Shown in pieces: positions 37,441 through 44,510 of a stretch of 64,000 bases of DNA. The notes under the pieces are model-generated. The model was not told the DNA's origin and ran no database searches. It saw only the letters and a program-made list of their open reading frames with translations. The stretch is from positions 3,286,001 to 3,350,000 of the forward strand of contig NZ_JAFBBV010000001.1 of assembly GCF_016907365.1 (NCBI RefSeq). The letters are read 5' to 3'. The position numbers and the translations under genes were made by a program. Source of the stretch: Oerskovia paurometabola. Its GTDB lineage: Bacteria > Actinomycetota > Actinomycetes > Actinomycetales > Cellulomonadaceae. The stretch's first letter is position 1, and the number at the start of each line of letters is the position of its first letter.

Positions 37441-38238
37441 TCAGCCCCGCGAGACCGTGAGGTTGCCCGAGACCGTGCTGACCGACACGTAGGCGCCGCT
37501 CGTGCCCTCGGAGTGGTCCACGGACGTGGTGCGGGACTGCGCGCTGGGGACGGGGGCGCCGTCGAGCACGACCTTGCCCGTGACCGCGCGCGCCTTGAGG
37601 TTGACCCCCGCGCCCTCGCTCAGTCGCAGCGTGACGTCGCCCGAGACGGTCTTAGCGGTCACGAGAGGTGTCGTCTCGCGGGCCTCCACGACCACGTCCC
37701 CGGTGACCGTGCTGATCGTGACCCGTCCGAGCGCGCCCTCGGCCTCGACGCGGCCCGAGGCGGTGCCGACCTTGACGTCCCCGTCGTGCGTGGTGACGGC
37801 GACGCGGCCCGCGACGGTCTTGACCGAGAGCGGACCCACGGTGTCGGTCACGGTGACCGCCCCGTCGGCAGTCGTGACCGACACGGGGGCGCGCGTCCCG
37901 CTGACGGTCGCCGCCGCACGCGCGGTCGCGATCTTGACGGGCAGGTGCGCCGGGAGCACGACCCGCAGTGTCGCGGTGTCCTTGTCCTTCAGTCCGCGCA
38001 CCCGGTCCACGACGCCCTCGACGCCGTCGAAGTCGTACGCGATCTTCAGCTCGCCCGCGTGCGTGGTGACCCGCAGGGGCCGGGGGCTCACGTCGGTCAC
38101 GTCGACGGTCGCGCCGGACTCGCGGCTCGGGTCGCTCACGACCTCGACCGCCCCGTTGTTCAGGCCCACGACGAGCGACGCCACGTCGGCGACCTCGATC
38201 TGCTGCGGTGCTGCGATGACCCAGGACTCGGTTCCCAT
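37441..38238 (-). CDS. DUF4097 beta-strand repeat protein (second of pair)
   Basis: 265 residues, almost wholly beta-strand, with repeated T-V-(S/A)-G-x-V patterns such as AKTVSGDVTLR and STVTGDVVV, typical of DUF4097 solenoids. No signal peptide or membrane helix is visible, so it is probably cytoplasmic. The start is fixed by a strong AAGGAG site seven bases before the ATG at 38238. The frame continues upstream through three DTNQH repeats to a GTG that overlaps the padR stop (38361); that longer form would be translationally coupled but lacks its own ribosome site. It is a diverged paralogue of the protein encoded upstream of padR. Confidence 0.82.
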   Translation of the reverse strand: MGTESWVIAAPQQIEVADVASLVVGLNNGAVEVVSDPSRESGATVDVTDVSPRPLRVTTHAGELKIAYDFDGVEGVVDRVRGLKDKDTATLRVVLPAHLPVKIATARAAATVSGTRAPVSVTTADGAVTVTDTVGPLSVKTVAGRVAVTTHDGDVKVGTASGRVEAEGALGRVTISTVTGDVVVEARETTPLVTAKTVSGDVTLRLSEGAGVNLKARAVTGKVVLDGAPVPSAQSRTTSVDHSEGTSGAYVSVSTVSGNLTVSRG

Positions 38239-38265
38239 GTCGTTCTCCTTCGTCGTCTGCGTGTG

Positions 38266-38310
38266 GTGCTGGTTCGTGTCGTGCTGGTTCGTGTCGTGCT
38301 GGTTCGTGTC
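38266..38310. repeat. Three perfect 15-bp tandem copies before DUF4097-B
   Basis: GTGCTGGTTCGTGTC is repeated three times without mismatch. On the minus strand it would encode DTNQH per unit if the longer reading frame is used; otherwise it is leader DNA between padR and the second DUF4097 gene. Confidence 0.85.
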
Positions 38311-38357
38311 GTGCGGGCAGTACCGGTCGGCCGGGCCCTCCGCCGCGGGGCCGCCGG

Positions 38358-38960
38358 TCACGGCAGCGTCCCCCGGACCGCCCGCCGGGCGGAGTCCAGG
38401 ACCGTCCGCAGCGTCTCGAGCGTCAGCTCGGTGACCGCGCTGCTCGCGTCGGCTCGCCGGAGGTCGGCGCGGACGTCGTCGCGGAACCGCTGCACCATGG
38501 CCTCGGCCTCGACACGGCGGGCGTAGGACTCGCCGCGGCGAGGGTCCGGGGTGGCGGCGGGTCGCGGGCGGACACGCGCCTCCTGGGCCGCGGCCGCGAG
38601 CTCGGCGCGCAGCCCCTGCATCGAGCCCTCGATGTCGGCGCGCAGGGCGTGCGCCCGGGTGCGCACGGTCTGGGCGATCCCGTCCTCGAGCGCCGCGACG
38701 TCCGCCCGGCGGGCCGCGACCTCGGCCCTCCCGGCGGGCGTGAGCTCGTACGTGGACTTGCGGGCGCTGTCGCTGCGCCGCACGAGGCCCTCCCCCTCGA
38801 GCCGGGCGAGGCGCGGGTAGATGGTGCCGGCGCTGGGGCGGTAGGTCCCCCCGAAGCGGTCGCTCAGCTCGGTCATGAGCTCGTAGCCGTGCTTGGGCCC
38901 GGACTCGAGCAGCGCGAGGAGGTAGAGCCGGAGCTCTCCGTGGGCGAAGACGGAGGCCAT
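38358..38960 (-). CDS. PadR-family transcriptional regulator
   Basis: 200 residues. The N-terminal winged helix (about 1-85) has the PadR pattern HGYELMTEL, AGTIYPRLARLEGEGLV and SARKSTYELTPAG. The C-terminal part is a long Arg/Ala/Glu-rich helix likely for dimerisation, longer than in small PadR proteins. The ATG overlaps the stop of the upstream DUF4097 gene (ATGA), so its synthesis is coupled to that gene. Two near-identical palindromes upstream of the operon are the expected operator. The inducer is unknown; PadR proteins respond to small molecules or drugs. Confidence 0.9.
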   Translation of the reverse strand: MASVFAHGELRLYLLALLESGPKHGYELMTELSDRFGGTYRPSAGTIYPRLARLEGEGLVRRSDSARKSTYELTPAGRAEVAARRADVAALEDGIAQTVRTRAHALRADIEGSMQGLRAELAAAAQEARVRPRPAATPDPRRGESYARRVEAEAMVQRFRDDVRADLRRADASSAVTELTLETLRTVLDSARRAVRGTLP

Positions 38961-39937
38961 CAGCGGTCCGCCGGTCCGTCCGCGGGCCCGCCGCCGGTCC
39001 ACGTCGCCCGGCTGTCCGCCGTGCCCCACGGGGCGCCGTAGCCCGGGTACGCGTCGGTCGGGGCGTCGTCGTACGACCACGGGTGGGCGCCCGTGCCGGT
39101 GGCCTGACCGGCGGGACCGTCCCACGCGGCGGCGTCCGCGGGCTCGCCGCGCAGCACCGTGACGTTCCCCGAGACCGAGTTGACCTGGAGCTTCTTTCCC
39201 GGGGTCCCGGACGGGCCGGCCTGGCGGTAGGCGCCGCCGGGCGTGCCGCGGTGCTCGACGCCGTCGACCACGAGACGACCGCTCACGCAGCGCAGCGTGT
39301 AGTCGAGGCCGTCGGGCTCGGGGACGCGCACCAGGACGTCGGCCGAGACCGCGTTGACGTTCATCACGTCGGGCGTGGCGCTCGAGTCGAGCGTGACGTT
39401 CCCGGAGACGGTGTTGAGCTTGACGTCGGTCAGCGCCCCGGAGGCCGTGAGGTCGCCCGAGACGGAGTCCATGACGAGGGTGCCCACGTGGTCGCGGACC
39501 GTGACCTCGCCCGAGACCGTGTCGACGCGGACCGCGCCTGTCGTCTGCGTCGTCATGACCGAACCGCCGACCGTGGCGACCGAGACCTTCGCCTGGGTGC
39601 CGGCGACGAGGCCGTCGCCGCGCACGGTCGCGAGCTTGACCCGCACGTGTGCGGGCACGCCGACGTAGACGTCCGCGCGGTCCTTGCCGCGGTAGTTGCG
39701 GAACGAGTCGAGGAAGCCCTGCCAGCCGCCCGTGGGCGAGTACCCGACCGTGAGGCGGTCGCCGTCGAGACGCACCTCGAGCGGGCGCCCCTCGATCGAG
39801 TGGACCTCGACGCGGACGCCGGGCTCGTCGTGCACCACGACGTCGATGCGTCCGTTGAGCAGGTTCGCGTCGAGGCGGGCCACGGGCCCGACGTCGATCG
39901 TCTGCGGACCGGTCACGGTCCAGTTCTCGGTCGCCAT
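38960..39937 (-). CDS. DUF4097 beta-strand repeat protein (first of pair)
   Basis: 325 residues. The N-terminal region (ATENWTVTGPQTIDVG) resembles the paralogue downstream; the middle has regular beta repeats such as VDTVSGEVTVRD and MDSVSGDLTASG; the C-terminal 60 residues are Gly/Pro/Ala/Tyr-rich and disordered. No signal peptide. The start ATG at 39937 follows GAGGAG; the open frame extends to 40153 but crosses the operators. It is the first gene of the unit DUF4097-padR-DUF4097. Confidence 0.84.
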   Translation of the reverse strand: MATENWTVTGPQTIDVGPVARLDANLLNGRIDVVVHDEPGVRVEVHSIEGRPLEVRLDGDRLTVGYSPTGGWQGFLDSFRNYRGKDRADVYVGVPAHVRVKLATVRGDGLVAGTQAKVSVATVGGSVMTTQTTGAVRVDTVSGEVTVRDHVGTLVMDSVSGDLTASGALTDVKLNTVSGNVTLDSSATPDVMNVNAVSADVLVRVPEPDGLDYTLRCVSGRLVVDGVEHRGTPGGAYRQAGPSGTPGKKLQVNSVSGNVTVLRGEPADAAAWDGPAGQATGTGAHPWSYDDAPTDAYPGYGAPWGTADSRATWTGGGPADGPADR

Positions 39938-39979
39938 GTCTCTCCTCGCGTTCCTGCGGTGTCCCACCCGGTCCCATGA

Positions 39980-40019
39980 ACGCGATGTATCGCGTTTCTG
40001 GTCACACGATATATCGCGT
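39980..40019. promoter_or_regulatory. Two PadR-type operators
   Basis: Site 1, ACGCGATGTATCGCGT (39980-39995), is a perfect 7-2-7 dyad. Site 2, ACACGATATATCGCGT (40004-40019), is the same with one arm mismatch. They are 24 bp centre to centre, about two helical turns, and start 43 bp before the DUF4097-A start codon. The ATATAT/ATCG core resembles operators reported for PadR proteins. Binding by the encoded PadR is a strong inference. Confidence 0.7.
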
Positions 40020-40085
40020 CTTGGACCAGGACAAGCCCCAGATGTGGGAACATGGAGCAGACAGAATCCGGCGTGAGGAGCAATC

Positions 40086-40160
40086 ATGAGCAAGCGCGGA
40101 CGCAAGCGTCGCAGCCGCAAGGGCAGCGCAGCGAACCACGGCAAGCGCCCCAACGCCTGA
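40086..40160 (+). CDS. 50S ribosomal protein bL37 (24 residues)
   Basis: A 24-residue, highly basic peptide, MSKRGRKRRSR then KGSAANHGKRPNA, preceded by GAGGAG six bases before its ATG. It matches the tiny actinobacterial ribosomal protein bL37 seen in mycobacterial 50S structures, which is also encoded near sigH/rsrA. The gene is too short for usual ORF cut-offs. It is divergent from the DUF4097 operon and ends before a strong terminator, convergent with rsrA. Confidence 0.88.
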   Translation: MSKRGRKRRSRKGSAANHGKRPNA

Positions 40161-40208
40161 TCACGAGCCCGCCAGGGCCGCGATCACGCGCCCTGCGGGC
40201 GAGTGCGA

Positions 40209-40250
40209 CGAAAGGGCCCGTCCTCACCTCGGTGAGGACGGGCCCTTTCG
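40209..40250. terminator. Convergent terminator between bL37 and rsrA
   Basis: A perfect stem of 19-20 bp closing a CTCG tetraloop, with AAAG/CTTT at its base, lies 48 bases after the bL37 stop. On both strands a few T residues occur in the 3' arm. Likely bidirectional. Confidence 0.8.
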
Positions 40251-40350
40251 ACGTTCTCGGGAGGCGGCCCGCCACGGCCGCAGCCGACGGGACGCCGGCC
40301 CGCGCAGGAGCGGAGAGGTGCCCGACGGCGCCACTCCCCCGGACGGCGCG

Positions 40351-40674
40351 TCAGATGCCCTCGACGACCGTCGTCGTACGCAGTACGGTGAACTGCGCCT
40401 GGATGCGCAGCCGAAGCTCGACGGGAGCCTGCTCGTGGCACGAGCGGCGCACGAGCTGCTTGACCAGCTCCTCGGCGCTCAGCTCGGCCAGGCACGGCGA
40501 GCAGTGCGCGACGTGCGCACGCATGCGCACCTCGTCGTCGGAGGTCATCTCCGAGTCGAGGTACTCGTAGAGGTGCTTGAGCGCGTGCTCGCACTCGGTC
40601 TCACCCTCGGTCGAGTGGGGGATCGGCACGATGACCTCGTCCTGCGCCTCCGTGCCCACGTTCTGCTGACTCAC
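40351..40674 (-). CDS. rsrA: Zinc-binding anti-sigma factor of the SigR type
   Basis: Redox-sensing anti-sigma factor that holds SigR inactive until thiol oxidation. 107 residues with the ZAS motif H54-x3-C58-x2-C61 (HVAHCSPC) and further cysteines at 28 (ECEHAL) and about 79 (RRSCHEQ); disulfide formation with loss of zinc is the release mechanism in Streptomyces RsrA. The GTG start overlaps the sigR stop (GTGA), so the two are made together. The C-terminus is complete. Actinobacteria with this pair normally use mycothiol. Confidence 0.94.
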   Translation of the reverse strand: MSQQNVGTEAQDEVIVPIPHSTEGETECEHALKHLYEYLDSEMTSDDEVRMRAHVAHCSPCLAELSAEELVKQLVRRSCHEQAPVELRLRIQAQFTVLRTTTVVEGI

Positions 40675-41339
40675 GACTCACCTCCGGGGGTCTTGGCCCC
40701 CACCAGTCCTCGGTCCTTTGCGTAGTCGCTCAGGAGATCACGCAGCTGGTGCCGACCACGGTGGAGCCGCGACATCACGGTCCCGATCGGCGTGCCCATG
40801 ATCTCGGCGATCTCCTTGTACGGGAAGCCCTCGACGTCCGCGTAGTACACGGCCATCCGGCGGTCCTCCGGCAGCTCCTGGAGAGCCTTCTTCACGTCGG
40901 AGTCCGGGAGCCGGTCCAACGCCTCGGCCTCGGCCGAGCGCAACCCCTGCGACGTGTGCGACGCCGCGCGGTGGATCTGCCAGTCCTCGACGTCCTCTGC
41001 CGCGGACTGCAGCGGCTCGCGCTGCTTCTTGCGGTAGTTGTTGATGAACGTGTTGGTGAGGATCCGGTAGAGCCACGCCTTGAGGTTGGTGTCCGGGCGG
41101 TACTGGTGGAACGCCGCGAACGCCTTGGTGAACGTCTCCTGGACCAGGTCCTCCGCGTCGGTCGGGTTGCGCGTCAGGCGCAGCGCCGCCGAGTAGAGCT
41201 GGTCGAGGTACACCAGCGCGTCGCGCTCGAAGCGCGCCGAACGGGCCGCGTCGTCCTCCGTGGAGGGGGCCCGGTGGGTGTCCTCGGCGTCATCGGCGCC
41301 CGAGAGGTCGCCTGCGCTGCTGCTGATCTGGTCCGTCAT
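40671..41339 (-). CDS. sigR: Thiol-stress ECF sigma factor SigR/SigH
   Basis: ECF-family sigma factor of the oxidative-stress type. The short form is 222 residues with region 2 (about 35-105; [19 protein letters not shown] and [14 protein letters not shown]) and region 4 (about 145-200; [24 protein letters not shown]). The ATG at 41339 has AGGAGG but 16 bases away; a TTG two codons earlier fits that site better. The frame is also open for 49 more codons to a GTG at 41486, next to a SigR-type promoter, so a longer isoform is possible. It is co-translated with rsrA and divergent from ferritin. Confidence 0.94.
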   Translation of the reverse strand: MTDQISSSAGDLSGADDAEDTHRAPSTEDDAARSARFERDALVYLDQLYSAALRLTRNPTDAEDLVQETFTKAFAAFHQYRPDTNLKAWLYRILTNTFINNYRKKQREPLQSAAEDVEDWQIHRAASHTSQGLRSAEAEALDRLPDSDVKKALQELPEDRRMAVYYADVEGFPYKEIAEIMGTPIGTVMSRLHRGRHQLRDLLSDYAKDRGLVGAKTPGGES

Positions 41340-41486
41340 CGACAACGAGCCTAGTCCTCCTGCCGGTCGGGTGTCCGCCGAGAGCGCAGAAGGTGCGACC
41401 GCGCCGAACGGCACGACCTCGAGGCTCGGTGCGGCGGGGGCGCTGACGGCCGCTTCCGCTTCCAGTACACATGTCACGCTCAGCAC

Positions 41487-41512
41487 AACCGCCGGGTGCC
41501 CCCTGGCATTCC
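41487..41512 (-). promoter_or_regulatory. SigR-dependent promoter upstream of sigR
   Basis: On the minus strand GGGAAT is followed by exactly 18 bases and GTT, the published SigR consensus GGAAT-N18-GTT. It lies directly upstream of the extended sigR frame, so sigR is probably autoregulated. The transcript would begin at or near in-frame GTG codons (41486 and 41477), giving a leaderless or nearly leaderless message for the longer isoform. Confidence 0.8.
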
Positions 41513-41638
41513 CGCAGCCGCCTGATGCCGCGGGTCCCGCGCCTCCGCGGGGCGGGCGGAGGGTCAGGCGAGCCTGTGCTCAGTGAGGGGAGGCAACCAT
41601 CGGGTGTACTCGGGCGCGATCCTCGCTAGCGTGACCGC

Positions 41639-42184
41639 ATGACGACCACGACTCCCGACTCCCGGTTCCGCACCCTCCTGCGCGAGCAGGTCGGCCACGA
41701 GCTCGACGCCCATCAGCAGTACATCGCGATCGCCGTGTGGTTCGACGCGCACGACCTGCCCCAGCTCGCCGCGCACTTCTACCGCCAGTCGGTCGAGGAG
41801 CGCAACCACGCCATGATGATCGTCCAGTACCACCTCGACCGTGACCTGGAGATCTCGATCCCCGGCACGGGCGCGGTGCGCAACGACTTCGACTCGGTGC
41901 TCGAGCCTCTCCAGCTCGCGCTCGACCAGGAGAAGCAGGTCACCGACCAGATCGAGGCCATCTTCCGCGCGGCCCGCGAGGAGGGCGACGCCCTGGGCGA
42001 GCAGTTCCTGCTGTGGTTCCTCAAGGAGCAGGTCGAGGAGGTCGCGTCCGCCACGACGCTCCTGACGGTCGCCCGCCGCGCCGGCGAGAACCTGTTCGAC
42101 CTCGAGAACTACGTGGCCCGCGAGACCATCGGGGACGGCGGAGAGTCCGCGGACGCCCCCGAGGCGGCCGGCGGAGCGCTCTGA
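41639..42184 (+). CDS. Ferritin
   Basis: Iron-storage protein of the non-haem bacterial ferritin type, 181 residues. A four-helix bundle carries ferroxidase residues in EQVGHELDAHQQY, SVEERNHAMMI (E and H of the ExxH pair) and the later helix with FLKEQVEE. No haem-ligand methionine pattern of bacterioferritin is evident. A CAGGCGAGCCTG dyad lies at 41565-41576, but it is a weak match to an IdeR box. It is divergent from sigR, a useful place for an oxidative-stress partner, but the two are not shown to be co-regulated. Confidence 0.93.
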   Translation: MTTTTPDSRFRTLLREQVGHELDAHQQYIAIAVWFDAHDLPQLAAHFYRQSVEERNHAMMIVQYHLDRDLEISIPGTGAVRNDFDSVLEPLQLALDQEKQVTDQIEAIFRAAREEGDALGEQFLLWFLKEQVEEVASATTLLTVARRAGENLFDLENYVARETIGDGGESADAPEAAGGAL

Positions 42185-42384
42185 CCTGACGAGCTCACGG
42201 GCGGAGCCGGGCCGGTCCCGGCTCCGCCCTCGAACACCCCGCTCGCCGGCGCGTGCGACCCCGAGGGTGCACGCCCGGTGGCATGCTGAGCAGCGATGGG
42301 ACAGGCTGGGTCGACCGGGGACGGCACCAGCGTCCCGGTGTCCGCCGCTCTCACCGGCACCCGCTCGACGAAGGAGACCCACCG

Positions 42385-42999
42385 ATGCTGCTGCGTCACG
42401 TCGCGAGGCCCATGCTGGCCTCCTGGTTCATCTACGACGGCGTGCAGGCCGCCCTCAAGCCCGCGGAGCACGTGCGCGCCGCCCGGCGGGGCGTGAGCCT
42501 CGTCGGCCAGCAGCTCGGCGTCGAGGAGCCCCTCAGCGAGAAGCAGGTCTCGGCGCTCGTCCGCGCGCACGGCGCCGCGACCGCCGTGGCCGGGCTGTTC
42601 CTCGCGGTCGGCAAGGCCCCACGGACCGCGGCCCTCACGCTCGCGGCCCTGAGCGTCCCCCTCGCGGTCGTCAACCAGCCCTTCACCCCGAGCGACGTGC
42701 CTCGCGACGTGCGCACCCGCAAGTTCGTGGCCAACCTGGGCGCGATCGGCGCGGCTCTCATCGCCGGGGCCGACTACGAGGGTCGCCCCGGCGTCCGCTG
42801 GCGCGTCGACCGCGCCCGCAAGGACATCGACCTCGCCAAGAACGCCAAGCACCAGGTCGACGCGGCCAAGCACAAGGTCGAGTCCGTGACGGACAAGGCC
42901 ACGCACGCCGTGACGGCGAGCACCCGGAAGGCGGGCAGGACGGCGCGACGCGCCGCGAGCTCGGCGACCGGTGCCGTCAAGGGCGCCGTCTCGCACTGA
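42385..42999 (+). CDS. DoxX-like membrane protein with Lys/Ala-rich tail
   Basis: 204 residues. The first 130 have four hydrophobic segments in the DoxX pattern (e.g. RPMLASWFIYDGVQAALKP). The last 70 are rich in Lys, Ala, Thr and His with a repeating helical pattern (AKNAKHQVDAAKHKVE), probably a cytoplasmic helix that could bind nucleic acid or acidic lipid. AAGGAG stands eight bases before the ATG. The function of actinobacterial DoxX proteins is poorly known; some join SodA/SseA-like oxidative-stress complexes. A hairpin follows. Confidence 0.78.
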   Translation: MLLRHVARPMLASWFIYDGVQAALKPAEHVRAARRGVSLVGQQLGVEEPLSEKQVSALVRAHGAATAVAGLFLAVGKAPRTAALTLAALSVPLAVVNQPFTPSDVPRDVRTRKFVANLGAIGAALIAGADYEGRPGVRWRVDRARKDIDLAKNAKHQVDAAKHKVESVTDKATHAVTASTRKAGRTARRAASSATGAVKGAVSH

Positions 43000-43048
43000 C
43001 GGCACTAACGGCACGGACGGCGCGCCCGGCACGCCCGGCGCGGCCGAC

Positions 43049-43089
43049 GCGTCGCTCACCGCAGCCCGACCACGACAGGTGAGCGACGC
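43049..43089 (+). terminator. Hairpin between doxX-like gene and aroA
   Basis: Perfect 12-bp arms (GCGTCGCTCACC and its complement) with a 17-base loop lie 49 bases after the DoxX stop and 77 before the aroA start. No T-run follows. Confidence 0.55.
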
Positions 43090-43166
43090 CGTCGGGCCGC
43101 GGACGGGCCCGGCCGAGGACCGGACGGAAGGCCCTTCCCGAGTCCCGGTGCCATAACCTGGGGCAT

Positions 43167-44510
43167 GTGACCAGCGACCTTCCTGCCGCCCGCCCCGCCG
43201 AGACGACCCCCGCGCTACCGGCGTGGCCCGCGCCCAGCCGGACGGGCACGACCGCCGGTGCCCCGCTCGACGCGACCGTCGCGGTCCCGGGCTCCAAGTC
43301 GCTCACCAACCGCCTCCTCGTGCTCGCGGCCCTCGCCGACGGGCCCGGCGTGCTGCGCGGCGCGCTCCGCAGCCGCGACACCGACCTCATGGCCGCGGCG
43401 CTGCGCGACCTGGGCGTGGGCATCACCGAGGGCGACGACCCGAGCGAGCTGCACGTGACGCCCGGCGCGCTGCACGGCCCCGCCGAGATCGACTGCGGCC
43501 TCGCCGGCACGGTCATGCGCTTCGTCCCCGCGGTCGCGGCCCTCGCCGACGGCACCGTGCGGTTCGACGGCGACGAGGGTGCACGCGTGCGCCCCATGGG
43601 GCCTGTGCTCGACGCGCTGCGCGACCTGGGTGTGCCGGTCGAGGGCAAGGACACGCTGCCGTTCACCATCACGGGACGCGGCGCGGTGCGCGGCGGGCAC
43701 GTCGACGTCGACGCGTCGGGGTCGAGCCAGTTCGTCTCGGGCCTGCTGCTCGCCGCCGCGCGCTTCGAGGAGGGCGTCACGCTGCGCCACACCGGCCCGA
43801 CGCTGCCGAGCGTGCCCCACATCGACATGACCGTGGAGGTCCTGCGCGAGGTCGGCGTCGAGGTCGACGACTCGCGCCCCACGATCTGGACCGTCTCCCC
43901 CGGGCCGATCGCCGCGCGCGACGTGTACGTCGAGCCCGACCTCTCGAACGCCGGGCCGTTCCTCGCCGCGGCCCTCGTGGTCGGCGGGACCGTGCGCGTC
44001 CCCGGCTGGCCCGCCGTCACGACCCAGCCGGGCGCCATGATGGCCGAGCTCCTCACCGCGATGGGCGGCCGCGCCGAGCTGGCGGACGGGGTCATGGCCG
44101 TGACCGGGACGGGCGAGGTCCGCGGGATCGACGTCGACCTCCACGAGGCGGGCGAGCTCGCCCCGACCATCGCGGCCCTCGCCGCGATCGCCGACTCCCC
44201 CAGCCGCCTGCGCGGCATCGCGCACCTGCGCGGGCACGAGACCGACCGCCTGGCCGCGCTCGCGACCGAGATCACGCGCCTCGGCGGGCAGGCCGAGCAG
44301 ACGCACGACGGGCTCGTCATCACGCCGCGCCCGCTGCGCGGCGCCACGTTCCGCACCTACCACGACCACCGCATGGCGACCTCGGGCGCGCTGATCGGGC
44401 TGCGCGTGCCCGGCGTGCTCGTGGAGGACGTCGAGACGACCGCCAAGACCCTGCCCGGGTTCACCGCCATGTGGGACCGCATGCTGAGCGCCACGGGATC
44501 GGCGAGCTGA
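43167..44510 (+). CDS. aroA: 3-phosphoshikimate 1-carboxyvinyltransferase (EPSP synthase)
   Basis: Shikimate-pathway enzyme that joins PEP to shikimate-3-phosphate. 447 residues in two inverse alpha/beta domains. The PEP/S3P motif [10 protein letters not shown] (about 40-49), the [11 protein letters not shown] loop and the closing motif HDHRMA are present; the LAGTVMRF form (with Gly, not Ala, in the third position) is the ordinary type. A GTG start is used. The stop overlaps the rsgA start by one base (TGATG). aroA-rsgA-hisN after sigR-rsrA is a conserved actinobacterial order. Confidence 0.96.
   Translation: MTSDLPAARPAETTPALPAWPAPSRTGTTAGAPLDATVAVPGSKSLTNRLLVLAALADGPGVLRGALRSRDTDLMAAALRDLGVGITEGDDPSELHVTPGALHGPAEIDCGLAGTVMRFVPAVAALADGTVRFDGDEGARVRPMGPVLDALRDLGVPVEGKDTLPFTITGRGAVRGGHVDVDASGSSQFVSGLLLAAARFEEGVTLRHTGPTLPSVPHIDMTVEVLREVGVEVDDSRPTIWTVSPGPIAARDVYVEPDLSNAGPFLAAALVVGGTVRVPGWPAVTTQPGAMMAELLTAMGGRAELADGVMAVTGTGEVRGIDVDLHEAGELAPTIAALAAIADSPSRLRGIAHLRGHETDRLAALATEITRLGGQAEQTHDGLVITPRPLRGATFRTYHDHRMATSGALIGLRVPGVLVEDVETTAKTLPGFTAMWDRMLSATGSAS

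Noticed and set aside
38266..38310. CRISPR-like repeats
   Set aside because: Tandem 15-mers without spacers and no cas genes; a coding or leader tandem repeat.
38960..40153. Longer DUF4097-A start with a membrane segment
   Set aside because: The extension crosses the PadR operators and lacks a ribosome site; GAGGAG supports the ATG at 39937.
41565..41576. IdeR/DtxR iron box before ferritin
   Set aside because: CAGGCGAGCCTG matches only the core of the consensus; the flanking TTA/TAA parts are absent.
43223..44509. Long N-terminal extension of RsgA fused through aroA
   Set aside because: The open frame is antiphase coding inside aroA; the TGATG junction gives the normal RsgA start.
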